This document shows, in pieces, positions 37,740 to 49,414 of a DNA stretch of 64,000 bases. The DNA lies in NCBI GenBank assembly GCA_033807695.1, contig CM066310.1, positions 1,240,001-1,304,000 of the forward strand, in the 5' to 3' direction. The DNA is from Daedaleopsis sinensis (taxonomy: Eukaryota > Basidiomycota > Agaricomycetes > Polyporales > Polyporaceae). The notes beneath the pieces are model-generated. The model made no database searches, was not told where the DNA came from, and saw only the letters and a program-made list of their open reading frames with translations. Each line of letters begins with the position of its first letter. Position 1 is the stretch's first letter. The position numbers were made by a program, and so were the translations under genes.

Positions 37740-38042
37740 TTAAACACCTGCGAGTTGCAAGCGGAAACTGCCACCCGTATCCACGGGCCTGCCCTTGCCC
37801 TTGCCCTTGCCCGGGCTGACCTTCGCAGCCCTAGTACTGGTGACAGGCGACTTCGACCTCCTAATGGTGCGCCCCAACCCGGAGTCGCCCTCTGACACTT
37901 CTGCATTGTCCGGGACCTCCAAGTCGTCCGCGTCAGTGCGACGAGAATCAAGCAGTCCCGAGTCGATAATGACCCAGGATAATCCATTCGCCCGAGTGGG
38001 GGTGGGGTTCGTAGGGATGAGTCTGAGATGCGGTGTTCTCAA
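37740..38042 (-). CDS. Possible small antisense-oriented gene between the paralogues (weak)
   Basis: An open frame of about 100 codons on the minus strand reads LRLIPTNPTPTRANGLSW, a Ser/Asp-rich middle, and KVSPGKGKGKGRPVDTGG before ending FRLQLAGV. It has no ATG at its 5' end, so if real it must be the last exon of a spliced gene starting beyond about 38040. The corresponding frame in the right arm is interrupted by a stop. It may be a decaying gene or simply open non-coding sequence. Confidence 0.25.
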   Translation of the reverse strand: MRTPHLRLIPTNPTPTRANGLSWVIIDSGLLDSRRTDADDLEVPDNAEVSEGDSGLGRTIRRSKSPVTSTRAAKVSPGKGKGKGRPVDTGGSFRLQLAGV

Positions 38043-38358
38043 CTTCAGACTCCGTATGCGGATCAGATGTCATTCATCTCGAAGTCATGTTCCCGGACAA
38101 TGCAATATATGAATTAGTCCAGTCGGACGTCCGACGTCGACGTCTTCCGAGTTGAGCAGAGACTCAACTTGGTGACCTTGACTTAACCATGCAGTCCAAA
38201 CGTAAGGACACCGCTTTGACTCAAACATGGTAATAAGAACTTGATCATATGATGACCGTGAGATTAATGTGTGTCGGCCGTGGGCCCCGGCGCCTAATGT
38301 TCGTGTCAACGTTCTTCAACACAAGTTGAAGCTCAACATCTTGAGTCGCTCGGACACC

Positions 38359-39138
38359 ATGGCTGACCCGGCTTCCCATGCAGAAGATGTTCGCGGTGAT
38401 GTTCTAGTCATTCTCCAATACCTGAGGCTGATGAGTGCACCAGGAAGTCCCCTGGGATGCGTTGCATCCTCCATTCGAGTCACTCCCGAGCTGCTACCTC
38501 CCCAGTATCAAGAATAATCCCGATAACGCCCTTCGGCGCAAGCGACACCCTATACCATTATTCTACTACGGTATTGGGCTCAAGACGAGCGATGCAATAG
38601 CGTTCGCTCAGAAACACCGTCTACACCCGTATCCAGAGAGGCATGGCGGTTATTTTGCCGTATTAGCCACGTACGATTGGGTCGTTTGCTTCGCGCATCT
38701 TCGAGACACGGAGCTCGTCCTGCCCTGCCGTGTGGAAGGGTATGATTGGGTCATCCAGCTGTACACCAACCAGACATACAGAGAGGCTCGAGACAACAAC
38801 TCTCCAAGACGTGTGGCAAAGGCGATGGAGATTCTGGGCGAATATGGCCAGCCACCGCTGTGGTGGTGGGCCTCGTACTTCAACGGAGAGAGGTGAGCGC
38901 GCCGTTCCCTTAGTCAATTCGTGTACTTGGTTGCTGACGCGATTCCAGCGGGAAGGATTGGCCGTCCTCGTGGAATTATGCGGATTGCGTCGCCCCGGAA
39001 TGGCGCGACAGGGTGCCTGAACCGATGTGGAAGGAAATCGAGGAGCGGGACAAGAGCAGGATGGAGCGGAGGCGTGAACGCGGAGAGAGCTCGGACGAGG
39101 ACAGTTCTGACGAGAACTCACCCGACGAGGGACGGTAA
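38359..39138 (+). CDS. Unrecognised family protein (WWWASY family), copy 2
   Basis: This paralogue of the gene at 36763 has the same three-exon layout. Exon 1, MADPASHAED, splices to EVPWDALHPPFESLPSC. The core keeps KNNPDNALRRK, YYGIGLKTSDAIAFAQ, HRLHPYPERHGGYFAV, VEGYDWVIQLYTNQTYREAR and YGQPPLWWWASY. A third exon, GKDWPSSWNYADCVAPEW, leads to a charged tail ending SSDENSPDEGR. About 210 residues, cytosolic or nuclear by absence of targeting signals. The tail is the ancestral-looking form, because the tail of copy 1 also ends in an SDDEN-like sequence, whereas the right-arm twin is cut short. Confidence 0.72.
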
Positions 39139-39792
39139 TTCGGAGTGAAGCATTGTCAGTTACCCGGAGCGCTGTCGTCGTTGGGCTCGACACATACTAC
39201 TACCTGCTGCAGCCGCTGTCCGAAAACGCGGATGGGGTTCTTTAAGTTCACCCTCGCCCGGACGAACGCTAGCGGAGAGCGGGAGCCGCGAAAAAAAGCG
39301 GACCGTCTCTGATTGTGTCCCACCCATCAGGAAAGTCTGCGACGAAAGGTCCCTGGCGCGAGCGAGTCGGAGCAACCTCCCTGGGATTCTCGGAGCAACA
39401 GTCGGTCACCGTCGCCTTTCAGCGCGATTCGACTTACGCCAGCCAACGAGACTCAGTACTCAGGCCTCAGGTCTCACGGCGGAGCGTCGACTCTGTGAGA
39501 CTGGTGTATGCGCATGTCTAGCAACTTACAACTTCTGCCTACACAGGTATTATGCTCCAACGAATCTCGCACGAGTCGGTGTCAGGTTCAGATGTAGTAG
39601 TTAGTTTGTGAACATTGAGGTATATGTGGACTCTACATATATGTGTACTTAGCAGATTCTTTGAGCCAAGTGATTCTATTCGTTGAAAGATGAACCATTC
39701 ATTGCATATGGGCTCTCGCGTCGCACGTCGAGCACAACGCACGTACACGCAAGCACTTCCAAGGCATCTGAGATACGCGCAGCACGCCGCGC
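39139..39792. other. Intergenic stretch beyond the left arm
   Basis: No gene or repeat was recognised between the end of the arm and the convergent gene at 39793-42259. The sequence here has no counterpart beside the right arm. Confidence 0.4.
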
Positions 39793-42259
39793 TCAGTCGA
39801 CGTGCAGCTCGTCCGCCTCCTCGGTCACCCTGAGCTCATCCACGCTCGTCGCACGCACCTCGCGCTGGCCCTCCCACTCCTTCCCGTCCGTCCGCCGCCC
39901 GAACTCGTCGACGCCAAACACCTCGATGCAGTCCGCATACCCGCCCGCCTCCGCGTCCGCCACGAACCGCTCCCTCACCTCCGCGGCCCACGGGTACCAC
40001 TCGCCGACCCCGATCTTCACGAGCCGCTTGTCCTTCGGGAGCGGGTCAGCAAGCCCCTCCCCATGGACCCCGCGCCCGCGCGCCCCAGGGGCGAAGCGCA
40101 CCCCCAGCAGGCCGCCGCGCGCACCCCCGAGCAGCGTCGCGAGGTCGCGCGTGAGCGCCTGCACGCGGTTCAACTGCAGGTTCCGCAGGCGCGCGTTGAA
40201 CGACGCGAAGTCCTTGCGCTCGTCGTCCGCGATCTTCGCGTAGAACGGCACCCCGCGCTCGCACCCGGAGGACAGCCGCGCGAGCGAGGCGGCGAGCGGA
40301 CGCGTCGCGCACGTGATCGTCAGGAGCGGGCGCCAGAACGGCTCGGTCGTCAGCGTGTTGGCGTACCGCTCGCGCTGGCCGGCGACGAGTTCGGCGACCG
40401 CCGTCGAGCCGTACAGCGCGAGAGCGCGTTGGAAGACAGGGCTGGAGACCTCTTGGGCGTGCGCGACGGCGCTGGTGTGGAACCCGCGCGCATCGCCCGG
40501 CTTCTTGCCCAAAACCTCAGTCCAAGGTTGCTTGGGCACCTCCCCGGACTTTGCGGCAACGGGGTGGAACTCGGTCTCCGGCGTGGGCGGCACGAAACCA
40601 CTAGGGTGAACGATGGTGCCGTCGTCGAGCGTGACCTCGACAGGGATCTTCTCCTCGCGTTCGCGGGTTTGAGCGGCGAGCTCGTCGCTGAGTATACCGG
40701 CGTTGAGCTCGTTCATGAGACCACCCTCCTCTTCCTTGCGCTGGGAGATGGAGTCGCGTTGGAGCTTACGCTCAATGTAGAACGCAGGGACGATGTTATC
40801 GGGATCGTCTGGGGACATAGACTGTGAAGGCGCGTCCCACGCCGAGGTGGTGATCTTGCTACGGTCAGACGGAGTCGTAGATGACCCTTGCACCGGGGCA
40901 GAGCGCTCTGCACTGATGTCGCGAACACTAGTGAGCTCAGCTCCTTCGCCTCCATTCGCGACCATACGCTGAATCCACTCGGCCTCAGTGTCGGGGTCAA
41001 TGGTGATCGGCTCTGCGCCCGCTTCGATGAAGTCGCGCTCGTCCCACGGCTGTTTGACAGTCGTGACGAGAGGGTGATCTTCCGTCGAAACCTTGGCGGC
41101 TACAGGGTGGAAGTCGGTCTCCGGGGTGGGTGGCTCAAACCCACTCGCATGGCTGATAGTGCCGTCCGGAAGGCGGACCTCGACGGGCATCTTCTCGTCC
41201 CGGGTCCGTGTCCCGGCAGCGATGCCTTCGCTCAGGATGCCTGCGTTGAGCTCCGACATTAGCCCGCCCTCCTCCTCCTTCCTCTGGGAGATCGACGCGC
41301 GCTGCTTCTTGCGCTCGACGTAGTACGTCGGCACGACGTTGTCGTTGGAGTCCTGCGAAGGCTTGGGCGGACGGCTCCATGCGGAGGCGGGGATGTCCTG
41401 GCGCCGTCGTTCGAACGAGCTGTCGTCGTCTTCTTCAGGCCGACGAGCGACGACCGTCGTGTGGAACGCGCGGACTCGGGGTGCGTCCCTGGGACCGGGC
41501 CTGAGAGATAGAAGGTCTGTCGGCACGGCGCGCGGCTTTGTCTGCCGCGGCGGCTGGCTAGGGACAGACGCTTCGTTCGAGGGGGTGTGCAAGGCCTGAG
41601 ACCGCAGCTGGTCGGGATCTTCGTCCGTGTTCCACCAGCGCACGAGCTTCTGACGGCGAGGAGCCTCCCAGGGCCAGCGGGCGTTGTCCATGGGTTCGAG
41701 GAAGTCTGCGCCGGCGCAGGGGTCGTTTGCGAGCCGCAGGAGGGCAGGGAGGCTGCCTTCGAAGCATACGCCGAGAGACCTGGGGAAGGTGTCGGTGCGA
41801 CCATGGCCGTAAGCAACGGGATATCTGCCCTCAAAGAGGTAGACGGTGTGTGGACGATATGCGTCGGGTGAAGGAGGTTCGTACGAGGTTCCCTTTTCGA
41901 TATAAGCACCGCCAAAGTACCAGTTGGCGGCACGAATCTCGGTAGGACGCGTGAAACCACCTTGGTAGCTGCAAACGAGGTGAGCAAGCGGGCATGATCG
42001 GTGTGCGGACCGGAGAGGCCGAGGGAGTGAACGACATTGGTCAATGATGGCTATGGACGTACGTCTTGACCTCTCTCAAGGACATGGTAATGCTCATGCG
42101 TTCATCGCGCTCAGCCTTCCTCGAGCGCGATTTAGCATATTTGACGAGGAGCGTAGAGGGTGCGGGTGCGTCTTCGAGAGTGACAGAGGTCGTGGAAGAG
42201 GTGGCCTGGACTTGTACGAGCCTGCGACGAGCTAGGTTCGCAATCTTCGAGCGAGGCAT
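39793..42259 (-). CDS. Probable mitochondrial protein with internal 85-residue duplication, unknown function
   Basis: Exon 1 (42259-42063) and exon 2 (41968-39793) join in frame to 790 residues. The start MPRSKIANLARRRLVQVQA is basic and amphipathic, like a mitochondrial presequence. Conserved-looking sequence follows: TYQGGFTRPTEIRAANWYFG, YLFEGRYPVAYGHGRTDTF and ANDPCAGADFLEPMDNARWP. Two tandem units of about 85 residues are recognisable. Each has VVP[TA][FY]Y[VI]ERK, SISQRKEEEGGLM, ELNAGILS and PPTPET[DE]FHPVAAK; each unit is bordered by an RAFHTTVVA or RGFHTSAVA phrase. The C-terminus is a separate domain with FWRPLLTITCATRPLA and VKIGVGEWYPWAAEVRERF. An in-frame upstream ATG at 42388 would add 43 residues. 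I do not recognise the family. Confidence 0.75.
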
Positions 42260-42270
42260 GAGAATGTGTA

Positions 42271-42336
42271 CGGAGACGAGGAGGAGAGTGTCGAGGAGGA
42301 GAGTCGAGGAGGAGAGTGTCGAGGAGGAGAGCGCAG
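42271..42336. repeat. GAGGAGGAGAGTGTC-type minisatellite in 5' leader
   Basis: About four units alternating 13 and 15 bp (GAGGAGGAGAGTC and GAGGAGGAGAGTGTC) lie just upstream of the ATG at 42259, in the probable 5' leader. Read from the alternative upstream ATG they would encode a Ser/Thr/Leu run. Confidence 0.7.
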
Positions 42337-44347
42337 AGAAAGGTATTAGATTGGTCCCCGTGGTTTGGCCCTGTTTGGTCCGCTCCACTTAAGTATCCGC
42401 CTACCTCATGCTGTGCTCGCTTGCTTGTTCGTTCAACGTAATTAACATCCTACTTACAGGCTCTTACAGGACAAGGATGTACTTAGATCTGTTCTAACTT
42501 CTATGTAGCATCCAGTAATAGTGAGTGTATATAGCACGTTGATGTTTAGACCCTACTTCTCAATTTTTTAGAATCGTTTATACTCTTCTACTACGCCGTT
42601 CACAGACTACGGCCAGCTGAGAGCGGAATGCCTGTCCTTTCCTTGTCGATAAGCGGACACTGCGCAGATGACGAAGATCTGGGACGAGACTCAGCCAGGT
42701 CAGTGGCCCTTAGCAGTATTCATATGAAGTACCAGGTGCGTAGGCTCGCGGTCGCGGTGTTAAAGCAAGTATGTCATTACCGTATGTATATGCTCTGTGT
42801 AGGAAACATACACACATGCACCGTTCGCTGTGCGCACAACATGTATGAGACAATATTCTCCGTGTAACTGTTGTACAGTAAACCACTTGATACGATCGCG
42901 ATGATATTCCCGCTACTAGGTAGCGGGTCTTGCGTGTCAAGTGCGGCGCAGAGAACATTAGAAAATCGTCGAAACCTTGTCGTCGGTTACATAATCCATA
43001 CAAACCATTAGAATCGTGTTCTATTCGTGAGAATGTCGGCGCTGCTGCGCCGCAATGACCGTCACGCTCCACGATGCACCACTCTTTCTCATTTCGACCT
43101 CTCCCCTCTCAGATGCTCGTTGTCGTGATTGTTTCTCTAGACCCTCGTTCACTCAACTCCCGAGTCTGATTACTGTCTGTCGTTGTGTCTCTGTTGCTTC
43201 CCCTCAACCAAAATATTGACCTTTTGAAAGACGCCAAGTTCGTTGTGACCTACTGACGCCATGCCGACAAATACCCTCATCCATTAGGCTAACGTCTAAG
43301 TGCTCTTTGGCCCGACATTGTCGTAATCTTACCTGAACCGTCTCTCTGATCGCGTGGGCTATGCCTGGCTCGTCTCCGAAATTGAATGGGATGAACTTGA
43401 AGGTGCGTGTATGTGACATCCCCGTTCAGAATCACACTCCGGAGTACAGCTAATCGTTTATCCCGCAGTACCATACTGTCAACGTCAAACCACTCAAGGT
43501 AGTCGCCACATCTGACGAACCGGCCGAAGAACGAAAGCCCCCAGCTTACCCGACTAGCTCCCCTCGCCCGCCCCCGGGCCCATCCCTACGTACGTTGTCA
43601 AGCAAGGCGTCAGTCTCCCTCGATGCCTGAATACCCGATTCTGCGCTCTCCACTGATGAGCCTGTGCGCAAGAAGCCTCACACCCAGGCTAAGGGCGACT
43701 CTCGTACCCAATAACTCTGGCATGTCCTTCGAACTCACTCGCTGAACATCCTGCTCGACCTCGTCCATCTGTAGGTATTGTTGTCTTTGTATCTAGACTC
43801 ATCATTCGAGCAAGTCTTCCAGTCTGCTTAGTTCCATACAAGGTAGTATGTACGATCTACTTCAGTCGGAGTAGTTGTATACTGTATCGTCGAAGTTCTT
43901 GAATCTCATCACACTTTATAGCTGGTCTCAACGACTGTCATCGTCACCATACGGAGTTCTTTGAGGAGACGGACATCCATCCGACAGCGAATTCTAAGAT
44001 ATAAAGTAGCGGGCTCTGCCGTGCTTGCGCGGCCTTACGACTTATCTCATAACTTGAAGTAAGTTAGACCGAACCCGTCGCCGAAAGGACCATCGCGCGC
44101 CCCCGACGGGAAAAGCTCAAAGGCAGTGACGGGCGCCTGGTCCAGATTGGCGCCCGCGTGAGATAGCAACGGGTGAGACTCGCTCCTCTCAGCTCCTCCC
44201 ACTCCTCGTCGCTGTTCTCTCTGCCACGTCCACCGCGACAGCCGTCGAGCTCATCTCGCGCCGCGTCCCTCTGTGCTCTACGCACCGTCTTCCTCGACGT
44301 CGACGCAGGCCCGCCCCCGGCACCCCCCCCCGTCTCGGCTATCGACC
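42337..44347. other. 2-kb intergenic stretch, no supported gene
   Basis: Only short ORFs occur. A small inverted repeat, GGGCGCC (44131-44137) with GGCGCCC (44149-44155), lies about 200 bp upstream of the next ATG. A few fragments near 43430-43630 are Pro-rich when translated but have no start or consistent splicing. Nothing else was recognised. Confidence 0.35.
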
Positions 44348-44927
44348 ATGAGCGACGTCCTCTCGCTCTCCGTGCTCCAGCTGCTCTCCGTCTTCTCCTT
44401 CCTCACCTCCGTCCTCGCCGTCGTCTGCGTCGGCTCGGGCTCCCTCCACCGTCTTGCTCACCGTCTCGAGCCGGGTGTCGACACCCCCACCCCCGACATG
44501 AGCGGCATCTCCCCCGCCAAGCACCCGCTGTGGAACTGGAGCGGCCTCCCCGTCTCCTTCTCCCTCGACTCCCTCATCGGCGAGGACGACCAGGAGGACG
44601 CGAAGGGCTACCTCGGCGGCGCAGACCTCGCGAGGATGGACTGGCAAGTCGGCCGGCCGCGCTATGGTATGCTGCTGCGCTGTCCCCTTTCTCCCTTCCA
44701 GTCCCCCTCATCCCGCTTCCCAGTCACACAAACCTACGATTCACGGGCTCCCATGTCCATGGCGAAACTCATCATGTCCCGCCACGTATGTCCCTTCTCT
44801 TTGTCTCTGGTCTTGTGATTTGCGTGCCCCTGCTTGCCGGGTAAAGTACGGCATGGCAGACTCATGGAAGCAGCCCGGTCTACCACATCGTAGCAATGTC
44901 CGGGCCCGCCTCGAGCTTCGTGAATAG
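44348..44927 (+). CDS. Small protein with N-terminal membrane anchor, unknown function
   Basis: Three exons (44348-44666, 44724-44785, 44847-44927) splice exactly to 153 residues. The N-terminus MSDVLSLSVLQLLSVFSFLT and its continuation SVLAVVCVGSGSL form a hydrophobic anchor or uncleaved signal. A Pro-rich linker follows, then LWNWSGLPVSFSLDSLIGED and ARMDWQVGRPRY. The C-terminal exons add DSRAPMSMAKLIMSRH and a charged tail ending RARLELRE. I recognise no catalytic motif. Exact phases across two introns support a real gene, but the second acceptor is one of two nearby AG sites. Confidence 0.6.
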
Positions 44928-45869
44928 AGCTGCTTACATGAGTTTGCCGCGCTGATAGACATCGTCATCTCGCACTATTATCGGGCCTTCTGCTCGCTAG
45001 TCTCGACTGTATCCTATGACGCACCCGGCCCGCATGCACGCGGCCGTCCGTGATATCAGCCGCCCTCCACGTATACATCGTCGTCGGGACAGCAGCTCAC
45101 CATCGCACCCCCACAGACACAACGACGACCCACGAGACTATCACGACGTATTCCGGGAATGCCTCGCCCCACGCCTCGCTCACGACTCGCCGAGTCCTCC
45201 GTGTGACCCTCCCACGACCACGACCGCCGCCGACGCTAACGCCAGCTGCTCCGAGTCCAATCTGTATTTCCCTTGTATCCCTTGACATACCGCGCATTGT
45301 ATCATTCATCCCCCACACTTCCTCTACACTCCCTCCGTTCGCCCCGCCTTGCCGTGCTCCACGGCCTTTCGGACTTTCTCCGCGGGTGAATTGCTCAAAG
45401 TTAGACTCCGCCCCGTTTGGTTCGGACCGCACCCTTCGCCGTTCCCAGCCGCGTGCGGGGGCTTCCTCGTCGCGGCAGTATTACTATTTATTCCCGTCGC
45501 ACACCTACTTACCTTACGTACAACTAGAATTCAACTTCGTCTCGTTTCGCAGCGTGCACGCGTATCCCTCGACGCCTCTCGTTTCTTGAGATTGCGCGAA
45601 CATTCATCCATATTCAATACGGAGCGGCGAGTGTACGCTTGAGTCGCATGTCATAAGCGCGACTCGGGGGCGATCACTGAATATTGAGAATCTCTCGCTC
45701 GCCAGTAGAGTAGTCAACTAAGATACTCGAGATGTGCGACGTCTGTACATCGTATACTGGATACCACCCAACAGTATACGAAGGTGGCATGGGGCCTTGC
45801 GGCAAGAGGAGCGTGTTGCGGGCTGCCAGTGCGGAAGCAAACGTCCGACGCGACTATGATCAGCCGTGG
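44928..45869. other. Intergenic stretch, no supported gene
   Basis: A 179-codon plus-strand ORF at 45050-45589 is Pro/Thr/Ser-rich low complexity with no motif and is not accepted as a gene. Nothing else was recognised. Confidence 0.35.
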
Positions 45870-46310
45870 AGCCTGGTGCAGAGAAACACAATTGCACGGG
45901 CAACGTGTGGTTTGGTGAGGCGGGACTGAGCGATCGAAGTCACTCGTATATCTCCCCTTCTTGGCTAGTCTGTTTGAGGGCTTTTACCACGCGTGGTGAG
46001 TGCTGAGCGAGATCTCTCCATGCAACATTCTACAGCAGTCGTCAGCGCAAAAGCTCAGCGGCAAATACTTGGGCTAGATGATGCTGCTACTGACCGGTTT
46101 TAGGACTACTTCGAGGGAAATGCCCCTCGCTTGAATATCAGGATGAGTTCTAACCCACTCTGGGACATACAATGGTTGAACACCACGTATCATCACGCCG
46201 ACGGTCGTAACTTCAGGAAGCGCTAGCCTGTTGAAGTTGTGGTCAAAGTTGTTCAAGTCTGGAAGCACCCATGATGATGGCCATGTAGCGGCGACTCGGA
46301 GCGCTCGCAT
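45870..46310 (-). pseudogene. Kinase-like array member D, N-terminal fragment
   Basis: The fragment is homologous to the N-termini of the neighbouring kinase-like genes. A first exon with VPEWVRTHPDIQARGISLE is followed, after an intron at about 46027-46095, by VAWRDLAQHSPRVVKAL, QEGEIYE and LRSLSPASPNHTLPV. A TGA stop interrupts it where the intact copy C has CGA (Arg) in EIYERLRS, a direct C-to-T difference visible within the window. Nothing resembling the catalytic half follows, so it is a truncated relic. Confidence 0.7.
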
Positions 46311-46375
46311 AGTACTGGGAAATTCCGTTCACCAAATCGTGACATCACTTGCAAGCTACCAGTAACAGCTGCTAC

Positions 46376-47483
46376 TTACTGATCCTTTTTACGAAGGTTT
46401 GTCGAGGAAAACACCCATCGCAGGCTCCTAAGTACACCCCCAACAGCCTCATATAGTACCCCATAGTACGCCCACAGAATCCCCGCCAGCACCTGTCGCG
46501 CTCTTCGTGCGGTGGGCCGGCAGTAGCACACGCTCGTACATCCCCGCTCGTTGCCTACCAGCCATAGCCCCAGACGACGGACAATCCACGTCGGGCCGTT
46601 TGCTATGTACCCACTGAGCGTGGTTTCAGATTCGAGCCCGAACATAACAATGAGAGACAATAGCCACTCACTTCGGATATCCATTGGAATGCATGGCCGA
46701 CACAATGAACATCCCACGAGTATGGGTCGAAGTGCGTCATCCCGTTCGGTGGAGTGATATGCGATGGAGGTAGCTTGATTGCAGGCTGCCTTCCCGGTCC
46801 CAGCTCGAACTGCTGCGACTCGCCGAAGTCCATGATATAGATCTTGTCTACTTCAAGCGGAAGGTTAGGGTGATATTTGACATCCCGCTCGTCAACGAGC
46901 AGCAGATTATCGGTCACAAAGTCCTAGTTACACAACACTGTCAGCATTTCACAGCTCGAACGACATGCACGTACGCACCAAATGAGCAATGTTCTGTTCA
47001 TGGAGGAACTCCAGTCCCTGTCGAGACGAGGATCAGAAATCCCGTCGTAGACGTACGAAGTGATACACTGCACCTCCAGAATTTGGTAGTAGCATTGGAG
47101 CAACTGCGTGAGATTCCAATAACTAAAGCTTGGCATGAATTCGTTCACCGCTGGCAAAACCAGCAGTGGGCGATCTCCGAGTATTACCTCGGAAACAGGT
47201 AGTGTGTGGTTGGGAGAAGTCGGGCTCAATTTGCGAAGCTTGTCGTATATGTTTGCTTCTTGGCCGGCCGGATTGAGTATTTTCACCACATACGGGGGGA
47301 TCTGCCCAGTCGTTCTCCACGCAACATCCTAAAGACCATTTTGAATCAGACTCAGGCTCGTCTCTAAAGGAATCAGAGTTATGTTGCACTGACCGGTTTG
47401 AGGAGCATACGGAGCTGGTACTTGATCTCCGGATGGTCCTTAATCCAATCCGGGATGAGAATGTATTCATCCCCGGGCAGCAT
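46376..47483 (-). pseudogene. Protein-kinase-like gene, array member A, frameshifted
   Basis: The start MLPGDEYILIPDWIKDHPE is followed by VAWRTTGQIPPYVVKILNPA (Lys of the N-lobe) and GQEANIYDKLRKL (candidate alpha-C Glu). Next are LVLPAVNEFMPSF, the catalytic loop HEQNIAHLDFVTDNLLL and the metal-binding IYIMDFGES. The catalytic half is intact up to FDPYSWDVHCVGHAFQWISE. In the last exon two bases are missing between 46590 and 46591 relative to copies B and C, throwing the conserved RRLGLWLVGNERGC tail out of frame. It may still make a kinase domain with an altered tail, but by comparison it is a damaged copy. Confidence 0.75.
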
Positions 47484-47837
47484 GGTAAGAGGGATGGTCG
47501 GTAATATCGTTGCGGGAATAAGGTCGTTCTACTAGTAGCGCCCACATTTGGCGCCGGATTAGTAGCGCGCTTGCACGAAAACAATACTGCGACTCTCCGA
47601 GTCTATGATACCTTCAGAAACATGTCTTGGAACTTAGGACACTCAATAGTCTTTGGTCAGTGCGAATCCTGAAAACGATCATAATTGTAATTATGCCGAG
47701 GTCGGGTATTGGTCTTGAGATCTCTAAACAGGTCTTCAGACATGCTTCTACTGGTAGGACGCACTACGGGGGTATGTAGTAGTATCTGCAGCTAAACCGT
47801 TGGTCAAGGAGATATAAGACCGACACATTGCTCCAGG

Positions 47838-48962
47838 TTACTCGCCGCGGGTCAGCATCCGACGAGGCGTGCTCAATGCACGGCAGCAGGCATTCCACGC
47901 CTTAACAGCCCACAGAATTCCGAATACAACTTGGCGCGCCCGCCGTGCGCTCGGCCGGCAGCGACAGACCCCAGTGCACCCTCGCTCGTCCCCTTTCAGC
48001 CATCGCACGATCCACCCAACAATCCACGGCTCAGGGCGTTTCGAGTTCTTATACACCCACTGTCCGAGGAGGAAACACATCTCCAGTCAGCACAATGGTT
48101 TGCGATGAAGTGGGCGGGAGACGCATACTTACATCTGATGTCCACTGGAATGCGTGGCCGACGCAGTGCACGTCCCACGAGTACGGGTCGAAGTGTGTCA
48201 TGCCCCGTGGCGGATCGATATGCGACGGCGGCAGCTTGATCGCGGGCTGCTCGCCAGGCCCGAGCGTGTACTGCTGCGACTCGCCAAAGTCCATGATGTA
48301 CACCTTGTCTGCCTTGATCGGCAGATTGGGATGGAACCCGACATCGCGCTCCCGAGCAAGCAGGAGGTTGTCGAGGACAAAATCCTAGAGCACTGGCGGT
48401 GAGTATTCTGAAGAAGGCTCGCATGCATATTCGAGTATGTCTCACCAGGTGGGCGATCTTCATTGAATGGAGATATTCAACGCCCTGGGAAACATCGTCA
48501 GCGTACATCAACCAACACTGGAGTACATCCTACTAGTACACACCTCCAAAATCTGGTGGTAGATGTCGAGTACCTTCGCCAGATCCCACTTAGGAAAATT
48601 TGCCATGAACTCGCTGATAACGGGCATGATCAGGATGGGCCGTTCTGAGTGCATATCATACACGTCGCAACCGGGCAGCGTGTGGCTCAGGCAAGCTGGG
48701 TCCAGTCTACGAAGTCGCTCGTAGATTGCAGCCTCTTGCCCGGCGGGATTGAGGGCTTTAATCGCGTAAGGTGGCATCTGGTTCCCAGTGCGCCACGTAA
48801 CATCCTAACAGAAGTATTAGCGCTGTGGGTTCTAAGTATACGGATTGATTGTGGGCGCACTGGTTTGAGAGTGTCCTCGAGGTGTAAACCGCGGGCCTTG
48901 ACTTCGGGGTGGTTTTGGACCCAATCAGGGACTGTTGGAATGGTTACAATGTAGTTCGCCAT
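47838..48962 (-). CDS. Protein-kinase-like protein, array member B
   Basis: Exons begin MANYIVTIPTVPDWVQNHPE (48962-48861) and continue VTWRTGNQMPPYAIKALNPA (48804-48544). The N-lobe Lys lies in YAIKAL and the candidate alpha-C Glu in GQEAAIYERL; the hinge region is ERPILIMPVISEF. The catalytic loop is rebuilt across introns as HSMKIAHLDFVLDNLLLA, with the HxD-x4-N pattern but Leu in place of the usual Arg before Asp. The Mg-binding IYIMDFGES-type sequence is present as VYIMDFGES. A conserved tail, WVYKNSKRPEPW to ERGCTGVCRCRPSARRARQ, follows. About 300 residues. This belongs to a kinase-like family expanded in basidiomycetes; substrate unknown. Confidence 0.78.
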
Positions 48963-49414
48963 TAGGTGCGAGTGACAGCAAATCGAGGACGAAGTGATAA
49001 ATCGAGCATAGGCATAAACGCTCGCCGTCGTTCCGAACTTATGCAGGCGAATAGCGCTCACGCTGTCTCCAACAATATTCACACTCCGCTATCAGGGTGA
49101 CTCGGAGGACAATAGCCAGGTTGGCCCCAAGAACAATACCTTCATGACCTCAACTGGGAACCCGCCCATCCAAGCTGCTTCTTCAAGTGCTTCTTGTCTT
49201 CTCTGGCCCGCCGTGTGTCTGAGCACTTAGTAGTATAAATATTAGCTCAGTTCAGACTCCCGCCGTTGGTTCAGTAATCCACGATCGCACTCTCGCGGAA
49301 ACATCTGCCACCCACTGTCCGAGTCCCACACGCAGCTCAGAACCTCAGGGGAACAGCTCACTGTGTATGTCTTGAAGTTTCACCGTTCAACTACATCATC
49401 GTGTCTATATCCTG

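Larger units (their letters stand above)
36641..39115 (+). repeat. Left arm of large inverted duplication (about 2.48 kb)
   Basis: From ATCGTGGGAATGTTAC at 36641 to about 39115 the plus strand is nearly identical to the complement of 58784-55720. It includes promoter, two genes and the sequence between them. Allowing for the 584-bp element plus 3-bp duplication present only in the right arm, the arm lengths agree to within about 3 bp. This arm keeps the empty insertion site near 38098-38101. Confidence 0.92.

Noticed and set aside
45050..45589. 179-codon Pro/Thr-rich ORF
   Set aside because: Low-complexity composition and lack of any motif suggest chance openness in C-rich DNA.
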